From positions 39,427-103,426 of the forward strand of contig NZ_JABXKL010000004.1 of the NCBI RefSeq assembly GCF_017114995.1: a stretch of 64,000 nt of DNA, in the 5' to 3' direction. The translations under genes were made by a program, and so were the position numbers. Of this stretch, positions 16,791 through 25,244 are shown piece by piece. The number at the start of each line of letters is the position of its first letter. The first letter of the stretch is position 1. Below the pieces are notes generated by a model. The model was not told where the DNA came from. It worked only from the letters and a program-made list of their open reading frames with translations, and made no database searches. The stretch comes from Nostoc sp. NMS9. GTDB taxonomy: Bacteria; Cyanobacteriota; Cyanobacteriia; Cyanobacteriales; Nostocaceae.

Positions 16791-17597
16791 TTGGTTAACC
16801 TAACGCCTACCGAATTAGAACGCTATCGTCGCCAAATGATGGTTCCGAATTTTGGCGAAACAGCACAGAAACGCTTGAAGTCAGCGACGGTTCTGGTGAC
16901 AGGTGTGGGGGGATTAGGCGGTACGGCGGCGCTTTACTTAGCAGTAGCAGGCGTTGGGCGGCTAATCCTAGTCCGGGGTGGTGACTTACGGCTAGATGAT
17001 ATGAATCGTCAAGTTCTCATGACTGATGATTGGGTAGGTAAGCCAAGGGTATTCAAAGCTAAAGAAACTCTGGATGCGATTAATCCTGATGTGCAAGTGG
17101 AAGCTGTTCATGATTACATCACCCCGGAAAATGTAGACTCGTTAGTGCAGTCCGCCGATATGGCTCTTGATTGCGCCCACAACTTTACAGAGCGCAATTT
17201 GTTAAATGAAGCCTGTGTGCGCTGGCGTAAGCCAATGGTGGAAGCCGCAATGAATGGGATGGAGGCTTACCTAACGACGATTATTCCTGGTGTGACTCCT
17301 TGTTTATCTTGTCTGTTTCCAGAAAAGCCTGATTGGGATCAGCGCGGCTTTTCAGTTCTAGGCGCTGTTTCTGGGACACTAGCTTGTCTAACAGCACTGG
17401 AAGCTATCAAGCTGATCACCGGGTTTAGTCAGCCTTTATTATCGCAATTGCTGACAATTGACCTAAATCGGATGGAATTTGCTAAACGCCGTTCTCACCG
17501 CGATCGCTCTTGTCCAGTATGCGGTAATAGTGCGCCTTGGAGACATGCGCAATCCAATTCGATGGAAGCCACAGGTATTACACAGAATAGTCATTAG
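16791..17597 (+). CDS. hesA: HesA, ThiF/MoeB-family E1-like protein
   Basis: 268 residues. The start is TTG at 16791, justified by a strong AGGAGGT 6 bases upstream and by the family start VNLTPTELERYRRQMM. The adenylation motif GVGGLGGTAALYLAVAGVG (about residues 37-55) binds ATP. CxxC pairs (CLSCLFPEK and CPVCGN) probably hold zinc. ThiF-like enzymes adenylate a ubiquitin-fold sulfur carrier; HesA lies with hesB and fdxH in heterocystous nif clusters and probably supports sulfur or Mo cofactor chemistry. Confidence 0.92.
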   Translation: MVNLTPTELERYRRQMMVPNFGETAQKRLKSATVLVTGVGGLGGTAALYLAVAGVGRLILVRGGDLRLDDMNRQVLMTDDWVGKPRVFKAKETLDAINPDVQVEAVHDYITPENVDSLVQSADMALDCAHNFTERNLLNEACVRWRKPMVEAAMNGMEAYLTTIIPGVTPCLSCLFPEKPDWDQRGFSVLGAVSGTLACLTALEAIKLITGFSQPLLSQLLTIDLNRMEFAKRRSHRDRSCPVCGNSAPWRHAQSNSMEATGITQNSH

Positions 17598-17697
17598 TCA
17601 TTGGTCATTAGTAAATAACAACTGACAAAGGACAACTGACAAAGGACAATCCACATCTGAAATCAGAACAACTAATCGCTACAAATCAGGAGAACTG

Positions 17698-18069
17698 ATG
17701 GCCGTAATTTTATCAGAAAAAGCAGAATTTCATTTACGAGCATTCCTCAAAGGTTCCGCACCCGACGCTAATGGCGCAACTAAAGGTGTTCGCATCTCGG
17801 TAAAAGATGGTGGTTGCAGTGGCTATGAATATGCGATCGACATCACCAGCAAGCCCCAACCAGATGATTTAGTAAGTCAGCAAGGCAAAGTACTGGTTTA
17901 CGTTGATGCCAAAAGTGCACCCTTATTAGACGGAGTTATCGTTGACTTCGTTGAGGGAGTAATGGAAAGCGGTTTTAAATTCATCAACCCCAATGCAACT
18001 GATACCTGCGGTTGTGGAAAGTCTTTTAAAACAGACGATGGTACGCCTACTGGTGTACCTTGCAGCTAA
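17698..18069 (+). CDS. hesB: HesB, IscA/SufA-type iron-sulfur carrier
   Basis: 123 residues. The A-type carrier signature has three cysteines: KDGGCSGYEYAI, then NATDTCGCGKSF. It delivers Fe-S clusters, here presumably to nitrogenase components. AGGAG stands 6 bases before the ATG. The 100-bp spacer from hesA is filled with the same GTCATTA/GACAAAGGACAA repeats as the nifN-nifX spacer. Confidence 0.94.
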   Translation: MAVILSEKAEFHLRAFLKGSAPDANGATKGVRISVKDGGCSGYEYAIDITSKPQPDDLVSQQGKVLVYVDAKSAPLLDGVIVDFVEGVMESGFKFINPNATDTCGCGKSFKTDDGTPTGVPCS

Positions 18070-18303
18070 AGCTAACATCATTTCGTTAGTGCTAAGTCAA
18101 TTGTAGAGATTTTCCATAGACACACTCCGCAGAGTTTCAATGCCCTTGAAATAGCTTCTAGTTCGCGTTGCATCCCTTATCTCTATAAAGAAGCTGACTA
18201 AACTTAGCATCTCTGTAAAAAGAAGGGAAGCAAAAAGTAGGATAGGTTGCTCAGAAACTTCAGAAATTACACCAACTGTATAACGTTTGAGGAGAATCGG
18301 AAA

Positions 18304-18603
18304 ATGGCTTCCTACCAAGTTAGATTAATCAACAAAAAAGAAGACATCGACACCACAATTGAAGTTGACGAAGAGACCACCATCTTAGAAGCAGCAGAAG
18401 AAAATGGTATTGAGTTGCCCTTTTCATGTCATGCAGGCTCTTGTTCTAGCTGTGTTGGTAAAGTTGTCGAAGGTGAAGTTAATCAAGACGATCAAAACTT
18501 TTTAGATGACGATCAGGTTTCTAAAGGATACGCTCTACTTTGTGTAACTTATCCTCGTTCTAATTGCACAATTAAGACACATCAAGAAGCATATCTAGTC
18601 TAA
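18304..18603 (+). CDS. fdxH: Heterocyst [2Fe-2S] ferredoxin
   Basis: 99 residues from the ATG at 18304, with GAGGAG 11 bases upstream; the frame is open to 18247 but the family starts [12 protein letters not shown]. The cluster ligands are in [15 protein letters not shown] plus the Cys of YALLCVTYP. FdxH is the plant-type ferredoxin that donates electrons to dinitrogenase reductase in heterocysts. A 234-bp upstream spacer suggests its own promoter. Confidence 0.96.
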   Translation: MASYQVRLINKKEDIDTTIEVDEETTILEAAEENGIELPFSCHAGSCSSCVGKVVEGEVNQDDQNFLDDDQVSKGYALLCVTYPRSNCTIKTHQEAYLV

Positions 18604-18707
18604 ATTACTACTTTGGTTGCTGCCTTTAGCAACCAAATATAAGATAAAGGATGAAGGATGGAAATATACTTCCTTCTTCCTTTCACAATTCCTAATTTAT
18701 AATTAAA

Positions 18708-18968
18708 ATGTTTACCCGCTTTAGTGTTACTGGCTGTTCATTAGAATTATTGAGAACAGGAGAGCGAGGAATCGTAGCTTTCTGTAAAAGTCAGGATGAA
18801 AAAATCTTGAAAAAACTTATATCAATAAGAATAGTAACAGGAACTTATATCACTTTAAAACAACACTTTCCCTCTTTAATTATCAATATTGAGAACATAG
18901 ATTTTGTACTAGATTTAGCAAGTGCCCGAGCCATTTATGTTCGCGTTATTGATAATTCCATTAATTAG
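18708..18968 (+). CDS. FeoA-domain protein
   Basis: 86 residues with a FeoA-like SH3 fold: LELLRTGERGIVAF, LKKLISIRIVTGTYITL, and the terminal ARAIYVRVID. Stand-alone FeoA domains regulate iron transporters or act as small metal-linked adaptors. Its position after fdxH hints at iron supply for nitrogenase. No feoB follows. Confidence 0.7.
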   Translation: MFTRFSVTGCSLELLRTGERGIVAFCKSQDEKILKKLISIRIVTGTYITLKQHFPSLIINIENIDFVLDLASARAIYVRVIDNSIN

Positions 18969-19008
18969 CATTTATATATAGCCTTACTTAATTATTTATG
19001 AAAAATCA

Positions 19009-19039
19009 AATACCCGACTTTTTAAATAAGTCGGGTATT
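19009..19039 (+). terminator. Terminator of the fdxH-feoA-like unit
   Basis: AATACCCGACTT (19009-19020) pairs with AAGTCGGGTATT (19028-19039) across an 7-nt T/A-rich loop. It ends the long nif gene run. Confidence 0.8.
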
Positions 19040-19140
19040 AGATTTTCAATTCTTAAAAATCTAATATGATTGCTGTAATTACGCTGGACTATGCTATTGC
19101 ACTCTTTTGGTCACTAAATTATATAAATGCAATTTGATAT

Positions 19141-19182
19141 GAAAAATAGAGTGGCTTGCAAAGGAGGCCAACTCTATTTTTC
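19141..19182. terminator. Bidirectional hairpin before the molbindin gene end
   Basis: GAAAAATAGAGT (19141-19152) pairs with ACTCTATTTTTC (19171-19182). A/T tracts on both sides suit termination of the minus-strand molbindin gene and of any readthrough from the plus strand. Confidence 0.75.
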
Positions 19183-19390
19183 AATCAACAGCAACTATCA
19201 CATCTGATGATTTAATCACGGCATGAGCGTGCTTACCTTCTACAAGTCCTAGTTTTTCTGCTGATGATTTTGTGATGATTGACACTAGCTCTACTCCTGG
19301 TGCTAGTTCTAAAATTACCTCGGTATTAACTGAACCATGTACAACTTTTTTGACAGTACCCTTAAGAGAATTACGAGCGCTAATTTCCAT
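19181..19390 (-). CDS. Molbindin (Mop-domain molybdate-binding protein)
   Basis: 69 residues, one complete Mop/TOBE domain: SARNSLKGTVKKVVHGSVN, then VELVSIITKSSAEKLGL and HAVIKSSDVIVAV. Such small proteins oligomerize and store molybdate, which suits the neighbouring Mo-nitrogenase genes. It is monocistronic and convergent with the nif cluster. Confidence 0.9.
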   Translation of the reverse strand: MEISARNSLKGTVKKVVHGSVNTEVILELAPGVELVSIITKSSAEKLGLVEGKHAHAVIKSSDVIVAVD

Positions 19391-19693
19391 GTTTTTACTT
19401 TGCCAACTTTAACTATTTATACTTTAGTAAGTTTTGATTTTAAAACTAGTTTTTTTTAAGATATCTTAATGATTTTGAAATAATTCTCATTTACTTAACG
19501 GTGGTACATCTGCTTGATGAGCATTACAAAAATGCGCGGCCATTTGCTACAAAAAGCAGGATAAGACAATTTCAAAAAACTAATATTGATGGTAATATCC
19601 ATCAATTTAACATAGCTAATTATTATGTATAAATACTGAGGTTATAACGTATTTTAGTATTTATAATAACTAGAATAAAAAGAGGTTATTATT
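19391..19693. other. Divergent promoter region of mop and the P-loop gene
   Basis: 303 bp, AT-rich, between divergent genes. Runs of T/A with TATAAT-like words (for example near 19659-19675) are present, but I cannot fix a promoter. No coding sequence seen. Confidence 0.5.
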
Positions 19694-20551
19694 GTGCAGC
19701 ATCGAGTTAATACAACAAGGCAAAATCTATTTTTTGAACACTTAAATCCAGGTGTAGGCGTAGGATTTCCTATTCCTAAAGACTGGTTGCCAATCACAAG
19801 TTTTCCCTTACTAATTATAGTAGGTATGACTGGCGTGGGAAAAAGCACAATCACAAAAGCTTTGGCTGAAGAAGGCTTGGATTTTACACTTTTACCTAAT
19901 CGTCGTGTTTTAACCGAACGTGTAATAATTGCACCAATGTTAAAAATGCAAGAGAAACTCATGCAGCCTCATTGCCGGATTAAACGCCTAACTTATACTC
20001 GTCTTTATCGAGAATACTTCCCTGGTGGAATGGGTCACATTTTAGCTTCGCTACACATCAATCGACAACAAGTCAACTCTATGTTAGTTTTTGATAGTTT
20101 GCGTGGTGAAAATGAGGTTAGCTATGCAGCTAAGGCTTTAAAAAATGCTAAATTCGTAATGTTGACTGCACCAAATACAGTACGTTTAGAAAGACTTTTG
20201 AAACGTCATGATTCTTTTGATTGGATTGCTAGTCAAGAGTTAGATGATAATAAGCAAACTATCCCAGAAGCACTGACGAATTTTGCTAGTTTGGGCGTAC
20301 CAGAGGCTTCTGCTTATTTTACTCCTCAAGAAGAACAAGAAATCTTAGAACTTGTAAGCAAACAAGTTGTCACAGGTGTAGAATTGCGGGACAAACTAAA
20401 AATATTTGTCGAAGAGAGTCAAAACTATGATTCAGTTCCTACGAAACAGATTTTAGAGGCGATGGATACAAGCGATCGCTCTCTTATAATTGATACTATA
20501 GTCAGTCCCCAAGAATCAGCTAAAGCAATTATTTCTCAATTATGCAAATAA
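19694..20551 (+). CDS. P-loop ATPase/kinase-like protein of unknown function
   Basis: 285 residues starting at GTG (19694). A Walker A motif, GMTGVGKSTITKAL (about residues 44-57), and a probable Walker B strand (SMLVFDSLRGEN) identify a nucleoside kinase-like P-loop NTPase. Later helices carry Arg-rich segments (TVRLERLLKRHDSFDW) like kinase LID regions. I do not recognise a named family. It stands between the molbindin gene and a decayed nifV-like tail, so a tie to cofactor metabolism is possible but unproven. Confidence 0.7.
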   Translation: MQHRVNTTRQNLFFEHLNPGVGVGFPIPKDWLPITSFPLLIIVGMTGVGKSTITKALAEEGLDFTLLPNRRVLTERVIIAPMLKMQEKLMQPHCRIKRLTYTRLYREYFPGGMGHILASLHINRQQVNSMLVFDSLRGENEVSYAAKALKNAKFVMLTAPNTVRLERLLKRHDSFDWIASQELDDNKQTIPEALTNFASLGVPEASAYFTPQEEQEILELVSKQVVTGVELRDKLKIFVEESQNYDSVPTKQILEAMDTSDRSLIIDTIVSPQESAKAIISQLCK

Positions 20552-20786
20552 CTCTGAGACTTATGAAGCTATTAATCCCCGGAGTTTTGGTGTAACGCGC
20601 TCAATTTTAATCAATCATAAATTGGCTGGAAAACAGGCGGTTAATCACCGAGCTAATGAATTAGGACTTTCATTTAATTTATCCCAGCTTAAAGATATTA
20701 CCAATATGTTGAAAACTTTAGCTGATAAACAAAGTCTTACTCTCAAAGATGTAGACAATATTTTATCTTCTTATCATTGCCAGTAA
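20550..20786 (+). pseudogene. Homocitrate synthase (nifV-like) C-terminal remnant
   Basis: 78 codons without a start, opening right at the stop of the P-loop gene in another frame. ETYEAINPRSFG, then HKLAGKQAVNHRANELG and LKTLADKQSLTLKDVDNIL correspond to the C-terminal region of LeuA/NifV-type synthases (family pattern GKHSG...RAKELG...LADKK...D). The KHSG motif is changed to KLAG. The catalytic TIM barrel is absent. It looks like the tail of a lost homocitrate synthase gene, fitting its place beside nif genes. Confidence 0.6.
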
Positions 20787-21093
20787 ATTTAGATTTCCGA
20801 CTTCTTGAAGAAATCAGGGATTTAAATTCACCTTTTTATCATTAATATATTTTATCAAGCAAAACTGTAATAATTACTGCTTTTAGATGACTTTTCAAAC
20901 TTTTTTAAGAAAAATATCTGGTGATCTTTATAAATGATTCATAATTTAAACTTATCAAGCTGGTAGCATATATGTAAGTTTAAATAATTTAGATAATATT
21001 TTTTAAATAATGGTAGGTATTGCTCACCATTCTGTTTGCCAAGCAAATTTATATTAGTAAATTGGCACAAATAAAGTTAACTAAGGAATACTG
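20787..21093. other. Intergenic region with hairpin
   Basis: 307 bp, AT-rich. A hairpin at about 20786-20826 (arms AATTTAGATTTCCGACTTCTT and GAAGAAATCAGGGATTTAAA with wobbles) resembles the repeat at 729-774 and may terminate upstream transcription. The rest probably holds the promoter of the ankyrin operon. Confidence 0.55.
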
Positions 21094-21582
21094 ATGAATC
21101 GAACCAATAGTCAAAATTTGAGTGAAGGAACAACCCAATGGCTAATAACAAAAGGCTATAATCCTAGCAATTTAAATCAGCTAGGTGAAAATGGCGATAC
21201 AGCTTTAATGAAAGCGACAAGAGAAGGAGTTTATACAGTCGTCAAAGAACTAATTGATGCAGGTGCGGATATCAATGCTCAAAATAGCGATCGCAACAAT
21301 GCTTTGTGGTTTGCTTGTTTTGGTAATCACTATGATTTAATTGATTTACTGCTGGCTCACAACATTAACATTAACAACCAAAATGAGAACGGTGCAACTG
21401 TTTTAATGTACGCAGCATCAGCCGGAAAGACAGAAGTCGTCAAGTTACTTTTACAACATTATCCTAATTTATATTTAAAAAACTTAGACGATTATAAAGC
21501 GATAGATTTTGCTAGCAATGTAGAAGTATTAAGGATAATTAAAAATGCCATCAAGTCAGATATCGAGCAAAGCCTATCATGA
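21094..21582 (+). CDS. Ankyrin-repeat protein
   Basis: 162 residues with about three ankyrin repeats: NGDTALMKATREGVYTVVK, then the ADINAQN and NININNQN beta-hairpins, and GATVLMYAASAGKTEVVKLL. No signal peptide. Ankyrin repeats bind partner proteins. The gene overlaps the SagB-like gene by 38 bp in another frame, so the two are probably translated together and may work together. Confidence 0.85.
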   Translation: MNRTNSQNLSEGTTQWLITKGYNPSNLNQLGENGDTALMKATREGVYTVVKELIDAGADINAQNSDRNNALWFACFGNHYDLIDLLLAHNININNQNENGATVLMYAASAGKTEVVKLLLQHYPNLYLKNLDDYKAIDFASNVEVLRIIKNAIKSDIEQSLS

Positions 21583-22831
21583 CGCTACCAAGCATTCTTA
21601 CTTATCGGTACAAATTGATCCAAATTATGTAGATGCTTCAACACAGCCATCTTCATTTAAAGTTTATCCCAAGTTTTATCGGAGAGTGAAATTAAATCTC
21701 AATAATCCTGTTCATGCTTTTATCTCATTAACCAGTGCGATAACCCTAGAAAAAGTATATAAAGATGGTCCATTAAAATTACGGGTGAATCCATCAGCAG
21801 GCGCTCTGTATCCTACAGAAGTTTACGTACAGGTTCGCGGTATTGAGGGAATAATAGATGGTATATACCATCTAGAAGTTGAGAATAATTGTCTAACTCT
21901 CATCTATGAATTAATTGATGATGGGTTAGAAAATTATATTATACCTGGTAAAAGTATCAACGGATTCATCTTTTTAATTAGTTGTGTTTATTATAGGTCT
22001 AGCTGGAAATATCAAAATAGGAGCATAAGATATTGCTTCTTAGATAGCGGACACCATTTAGGTGCGTTCGCAGCTTCAGCTTATCTCCATAAGAAAGATA
22101 TACAACTAGTTTTTGACTTTGATAAACTTGCGCTCAATTCTGATTTGGGTTTTGAGAATAAGGAGTTTATTACTGGTTGTGCGGTGTCAGGAGAAATACA
22201 AGACAAGAAAATCAGGCGCTTAAGGCTGAAAGTTCCTTTTGTCTGTGGTACTGATTATTTTGAAGCTAATCAATTTATCGAAGATGCCTATCAAGCAACT
22301 GCTCTACAAAAGAGTCGCCAGCAAAAATTAGAGTATCCTCAATTTGATTTTGATCGGGATAAATTTTATCAAACTGTTTGGGATAGACGTTCTATTAGAC
22401 GTTTCCGGAAAGAGGCTATTTCTCAAGAAGATTATTTATATGTAATGCAACAACTTCAGCAGTCAATACCGACAGAAAATTATGAGGAAATAGAAATTTA
22501 TTCAGTGGTGCATCGGGTAGAAGGAATGATACCTGGGTTATATAGAGGTACACATCTGGTTAAAACGGGTAATTTTAGTGAAAAGACAGGTTACTTATGT
22601 ATTAATCAGGCTATTGCAAAAGATAGCACTGTAACTTTATTTTTTGTGTCAGATTATTTAAATTATCAAACTGCTATGCAAATAGCTGGTTTTCTCGGAC
22701 AAAGACTTTATTTAACTAGTAATTATTTGGGAATTCAATGTAGTGGGATTGGTGCTTATTATGATGACGAAACCCAAGAATTATTAGATACAAATAAAGA
22801 TGTACTTTATGGAATGGTGATTGGAATATAA
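21545..22831 (+). CDS. SagB/ThcOx-type nitroreductase-fold oxidoreductase (duplicated domain)
   Basis: 428 residues. The opening YHDATKHSYLSVQIDP is typical of SagB-type dehydrogenases, which makes the ATG at 21545, inside the ankyrin gene, the right start. The first FMN-fold domain has LRVNPSAGALYPTEVYV. The second half begins with TVWDRRSIRRFRKEAIS, the FMN-binding opening of nitroreductases, so the protein carries two copies of the fold. SagB enzymes oxidize azoline rings in peptides, but no RiPP genes or precursor are visible. The next gene is 17 bp downstream. Confidence 0.85.
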   Translation: MPSSQISSKAYHDATKHSYLSVQIDPNYVDASTQPSSFKVYPKFYRRVKLNLNNPVHAFISLTSAITLEKVYKDGPLKLRVNPSAGALYPTEVYVQVRGIEGIIDGIYHLEVENNCLTLIYELIDDGLENYIIPGKSINGFIFLISCVYYRSSWKYQNRSIRYCFLDSGHHLGAFAASAYLHKKDIQLVFDFDKLALNSDLGFENKEFITGCAVSGEIQDKKIRRLRLKVPFVCGTDYFEANQFIEDAYQATALQKSRQQKLEYPQFDFDRDKFYQTVWDRRSIRRFRKEAISQEDYLYVMQQLQQSIPTENYEEIEIYSVVHRVEGMIPGLYRGTHLVKTGNFSEKTGYLCINQAIAKDSTVTLFFVSDYLNYQTAMQIAGFLGQRLYLTSNYLGIQCSGIGAYYDDETQELLDTNKDVLYGMVIGI

Positions 22832-22848
22832 GCAGGAAGCTCAACGAG

Positions 22849-23223
22849 ATGGCTAGAAAGATGTATTACTTCAATGGTGATGACTCACATCCAATACAAC
22901 CGACATCTGCGGATATTATACTGCGGCAACAACTAGAGGATTCTATTAGCAGATACTTTTATGATGCGTGCGATCGCACCATTCAAAATCTTCTGTCTGA
23001 TTGTCGGTGGTATGTCACAACCCATGCTAATGCTCTGACATTGGTAATTGAATGTCCCGATCAAGTTATTAATTGGCGTGTTTTACAAAAAATTGTGCCG
23101 ATGGGGACATTGCTACATGGAATTGTTGACAGTGCGAAAATCCGTGTTTGTCCGCCAGAAAGTCAAGGCGTACCTTTTGAAATGAGGGTAGATGAACTTT
23201 CTGTTTATCGGGATTGGGCATAA
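22849..23223 (+). CDS. Conserved small protein, paralogue of the 45848-46222 gene
   Basis: 124 residues, no known domain. It shares a long similar core with the gene at 45848-46222: ACDRTIQNLLSDCRWYVTT against ACDRITRVLLSNCQWYLTT, LTLVIECPD against LTLIIDCPD, and the end VDELSVYRDWA against VNEISAYRDWL. Both copies lie directly downstream of a flavin-dependent oxidoreductase gene, here the SagB-like one. A partner role for flavin enzymes is an inference from context. Confidence 0.8.
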   Translation: MARKMYYFNGDDSHPIQPTSADIILRQQLEDSISRYFYDACDRTIQNLLSDCRWYVTTHANALTLVIECPDQVINWRVLQKIVPMGTLLHGIVDSAKIRVCPPESQGVPFEMRVDELSVYRDWA

Positions 23224-23248
23224 GAGAAAAGTTAGGAGTTAAAATTTT

Positions 23249-23719
23249 TTACTTATTCTTCTGACTGATAAGTGCAGCTACCTCTTCAAAAACCAAATCA
23301 GCAGAATCTTTGACAACAGGACTTAACTCTAGTCCCAAACTAAGATTTGCCGCCTCAATTAAATAAACTGTGACATCTTCGGGAAAATCATTTTGAAAGA
23401 TTTTCCGTCCAGCGGCTAAAGCATTATCCCAACGAAAATCGTGCAAGTTATAACTAGGTTCTGGCAAAGCTTCCAGTTCTTTTCCTGGAACTTTAAACAC
23501 AGCACCCGGTTCAGAACCAGTTGAACTTGCATCAATAATTACTAATTGCTTACTACCTCTAGCTTGAAACATTACTTCCATCCCTGCGGTGCCACAGTCA
23601 TAAACTTGCACGTTAGGGTGAGGGTTTTCAGCTAGATATTTTTGTAAGCGTTGAGCAATGATTACGCCTACTGCGTCGTCATTGCGATTGAGATTGCCGC
23701 AACCAATAATAGTTAGCAT
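23249..23719 (-). CDS. hupW: Uptake hydrogenase maturation protease
   Basis: 156 residues. IIGCGNLNRNDDAVGVIIAQ with the GCGNxxxxDD metal-binding motif, VYDCGTAGMEV and the later LHDFRWDNALAAG define the HupW class of NiFe-hydrogenase endopeptidases. It removes the C-terminal peptide of HupL after nickel insertion. The gene lies 6 kb from hupL and converges on the SagB operon. Confidence 0.92.
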   Translation of the reverse strand: MLTIIGCGNLNRNDDAVGVIIAQRLQKYLAENPHPNVQVYDCGTAGMEVMFQARGSKQLVIIDASSTGSEPGAVFKVPGKELEALPEPSYNLHDFRWDNALAAGRKIFQNDFPEDVTVYLIEAANLSLGLELSPVVKDSADLVFEEVAALISQKNK

Positions 23720-23880
23720 TTGTTAATTAATTTTTTATAAGAACCCAGTATCTCAATGCGCCCAAAAATCATCTCGCGCAGCTTGATATTCAAAATTTTT
23801 TACGTTAGTGTCTCGATCTGCCACTAGAGTGATTGCATGAAGTAGAATAAGTCAAAGTAATTCTTCCTTTTGTCAATTAT

Positions 23881-24156
23881 ATGGATACTTTGACTACAGA
23901 TAGGCAGACATTAATTGAGGCAATTAATGCTCTCCCAGATGAAAAACTAATTGAACTGGCAAACTTTGTTGAATATCTTCAATATAAATCGATAAGGCAA
24001 AAAGAAGTAAACAATCATGGGTCTTCTTTTCTAATGTCTATTGCAGGATTAGGAGCTTCTGCGGAAACTGATGTCTCAGAACAAGATGAAGATATATTAA
24101 AAAACGAGATTGATTTTGTACGTGGTTGGGGTCTAAAAGTAGACGATTGTACATGA
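23881..24156 (+). CDS. DUF2281/VapB-like antitoxin
   Basis: 91 residues. LIEAINALPDEKLIELANFVEYLQYK is the helical opening of DUF2281-type antitoxins. The stop overlaps the start of the PIN gene (ATGA at 24153-24156). Likely role: binds and neutralizes the PIN toxin and represses the operon. Confidence 0.8.
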   Translation: MDTLTTDRQTLIEAINALPDEKLIELANFVEYLQYKSIRQKEVNNHGSSFLMSIAGLGASAETDVSEQDEDILKNEIDFVRGWGLKVDDCT

Positions 24157-24566
24157 CAGCAATCCTAGATACAAGTTTCTTATTTGCACTTACCGATAAG
24201 AGCGATTGCAATCACTCTCGTGTTTTTAATGTCGCAAAGACGTCGAGTGAACCATTAATTTTACCAACCTCTGTCCTTCCCGAAGTTTGCTATCTAATTT
24301 CGTCTAGACTTGGGCATTCTGTGATGCGTCATTTTTTGATTGAACTTGCTGCTAGCGATATTCGACTGGAATCAATTCACTTTGAAGATTTAGAGCGAGT
24401 TAATGAAATTCTGGAACAGTATGCTGATAGTAAGCTTGACTTTACAGATGCAACGATTATTGCACTTGCAGAAAGAGATAACATCACTCGCATCTTGACG
24501 CTTGACTGTTGTGACTTTGGTTTTGTTCGTCCGAGACACTGTGATTATTTCGAGTTATTGCCATAA
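24153..24566 (+). CDS. PIN-domain toxin (VapC-like)
   Basis: 137 residues from the ATG at 24153; an in-frame ATG further upstream (24126) is rejected because the family starts just before the first Asp. AILDTSFLFAL, LPEVCYLI, and LDFTDATIIALAERDN followed by ILTLDCCDFG give the acidic residues of the PIN ribonuclease active site. Partner of the preceding antitoxin. Confidence 0.88.
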   Translation: MTAILDTSFLFALTDKSDCNHSRVFNVAKTSSEPLILPTSVLPEVCYLISSRLGHSVMRHFLIELAASDIRLESIHFEDLERVNEILEQYADSKLDFTDATIIALAERDNITRILTLDCCDFGFVRPRHCDYFELLP

Positions 24567-24578
24567 TCTGCAAAATAC

Positions 24579-24615
24579 GAGGCTCTGACTGATGGGACAG
24601 ACAAAGCCTCTGAAA
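24579..24615. terminator. Hairpin between convergent genes
   Basis: GAGGCT (24579-24584) pairs with AGCCTC (24605-24610), with an extra CTG/CAG pairing inside; an A/T tract follows. It separates the PIN toxin from the convergent hypothetical gene. Confidence 0.5.
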
Positions 24616-24635
24616 AATAATTTATCAGTAAGAAA

Positions 24636-25058
24636 CTATAACTCTACACCATGCTTCTTAGCAATTTCAGTGAGTTTCTCATACTGATGTTGTGATGCTT
24701 GAGTTAATATCTCTTCAGCCTGTTCTTTAGTACTTCCCTCTTTAGGAATTAAATACTTGACATAAAGAGATACAAAATCAGCAGCGATCGCTAAACCAGA
24801 TAAATCATGTTTGTCAGCTTCCTTGCCAGCGATCGCAGCTACCAAACCGGCTTTAATTGGGTCTGGTTTAACTTTCATGAACTGCTCGACAAGTTTAGGA
24901 ACGTAGTCTTCTAGTGGCAAATTATCTAACTTACTTCTATCAGGAGTAAAGTTACATTCTGCGGCTTTTGCCTGTTCTAAAACACACCATTCTATGTATT
25001 CTTGCAATGCTGCATCAGGAACGCGAGGGAGATATTCGTGTAGCGCTAAATCAGACAC
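24636..25058 (-). CDS. Hypothetical protein
   Basis: 140 residues, soluble, mostly helical, with no family I recognise. It opens MSDLALHEYLPRVPDAALQE and has an Ala-rich central part (GLVAAIAGKEADKHD). Codon use is like its neighbours, and two GCGATCGC octamers lie within the gene. Monocistronic by layout. Confidence 0.65.
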   Translation of the reverse strand: MSDLALHEYLPRVPDAALQEYIEWCVLEQAKAAECNFTPDRSKLDNLPLEDYVPKLVEQFMKVKPDPIKAGLVAAIAGKEADKHDLSGLAIAADFVSLYVKYLIPKEGSTKEQAEEILTQASQHQYEKLTEIAKKHGVEL

Positions 25059-25244
25059 AAGCTTACCTTGTAAATTTCTGTTTTGTTGAAGTGAATTAAC
25101 GCAAGCCTAACCCACTATTTCTATAAGTTTTAGTGTGTTACGCTACGAGTTTTGAATATGAGGCATTGGGAATAGGGCATTGGGAATAGGTTATTTCTCC
25201 CTCATTTTCCCTACTCTTCACTTCCCCAGTTAAAATAGTTGGTG

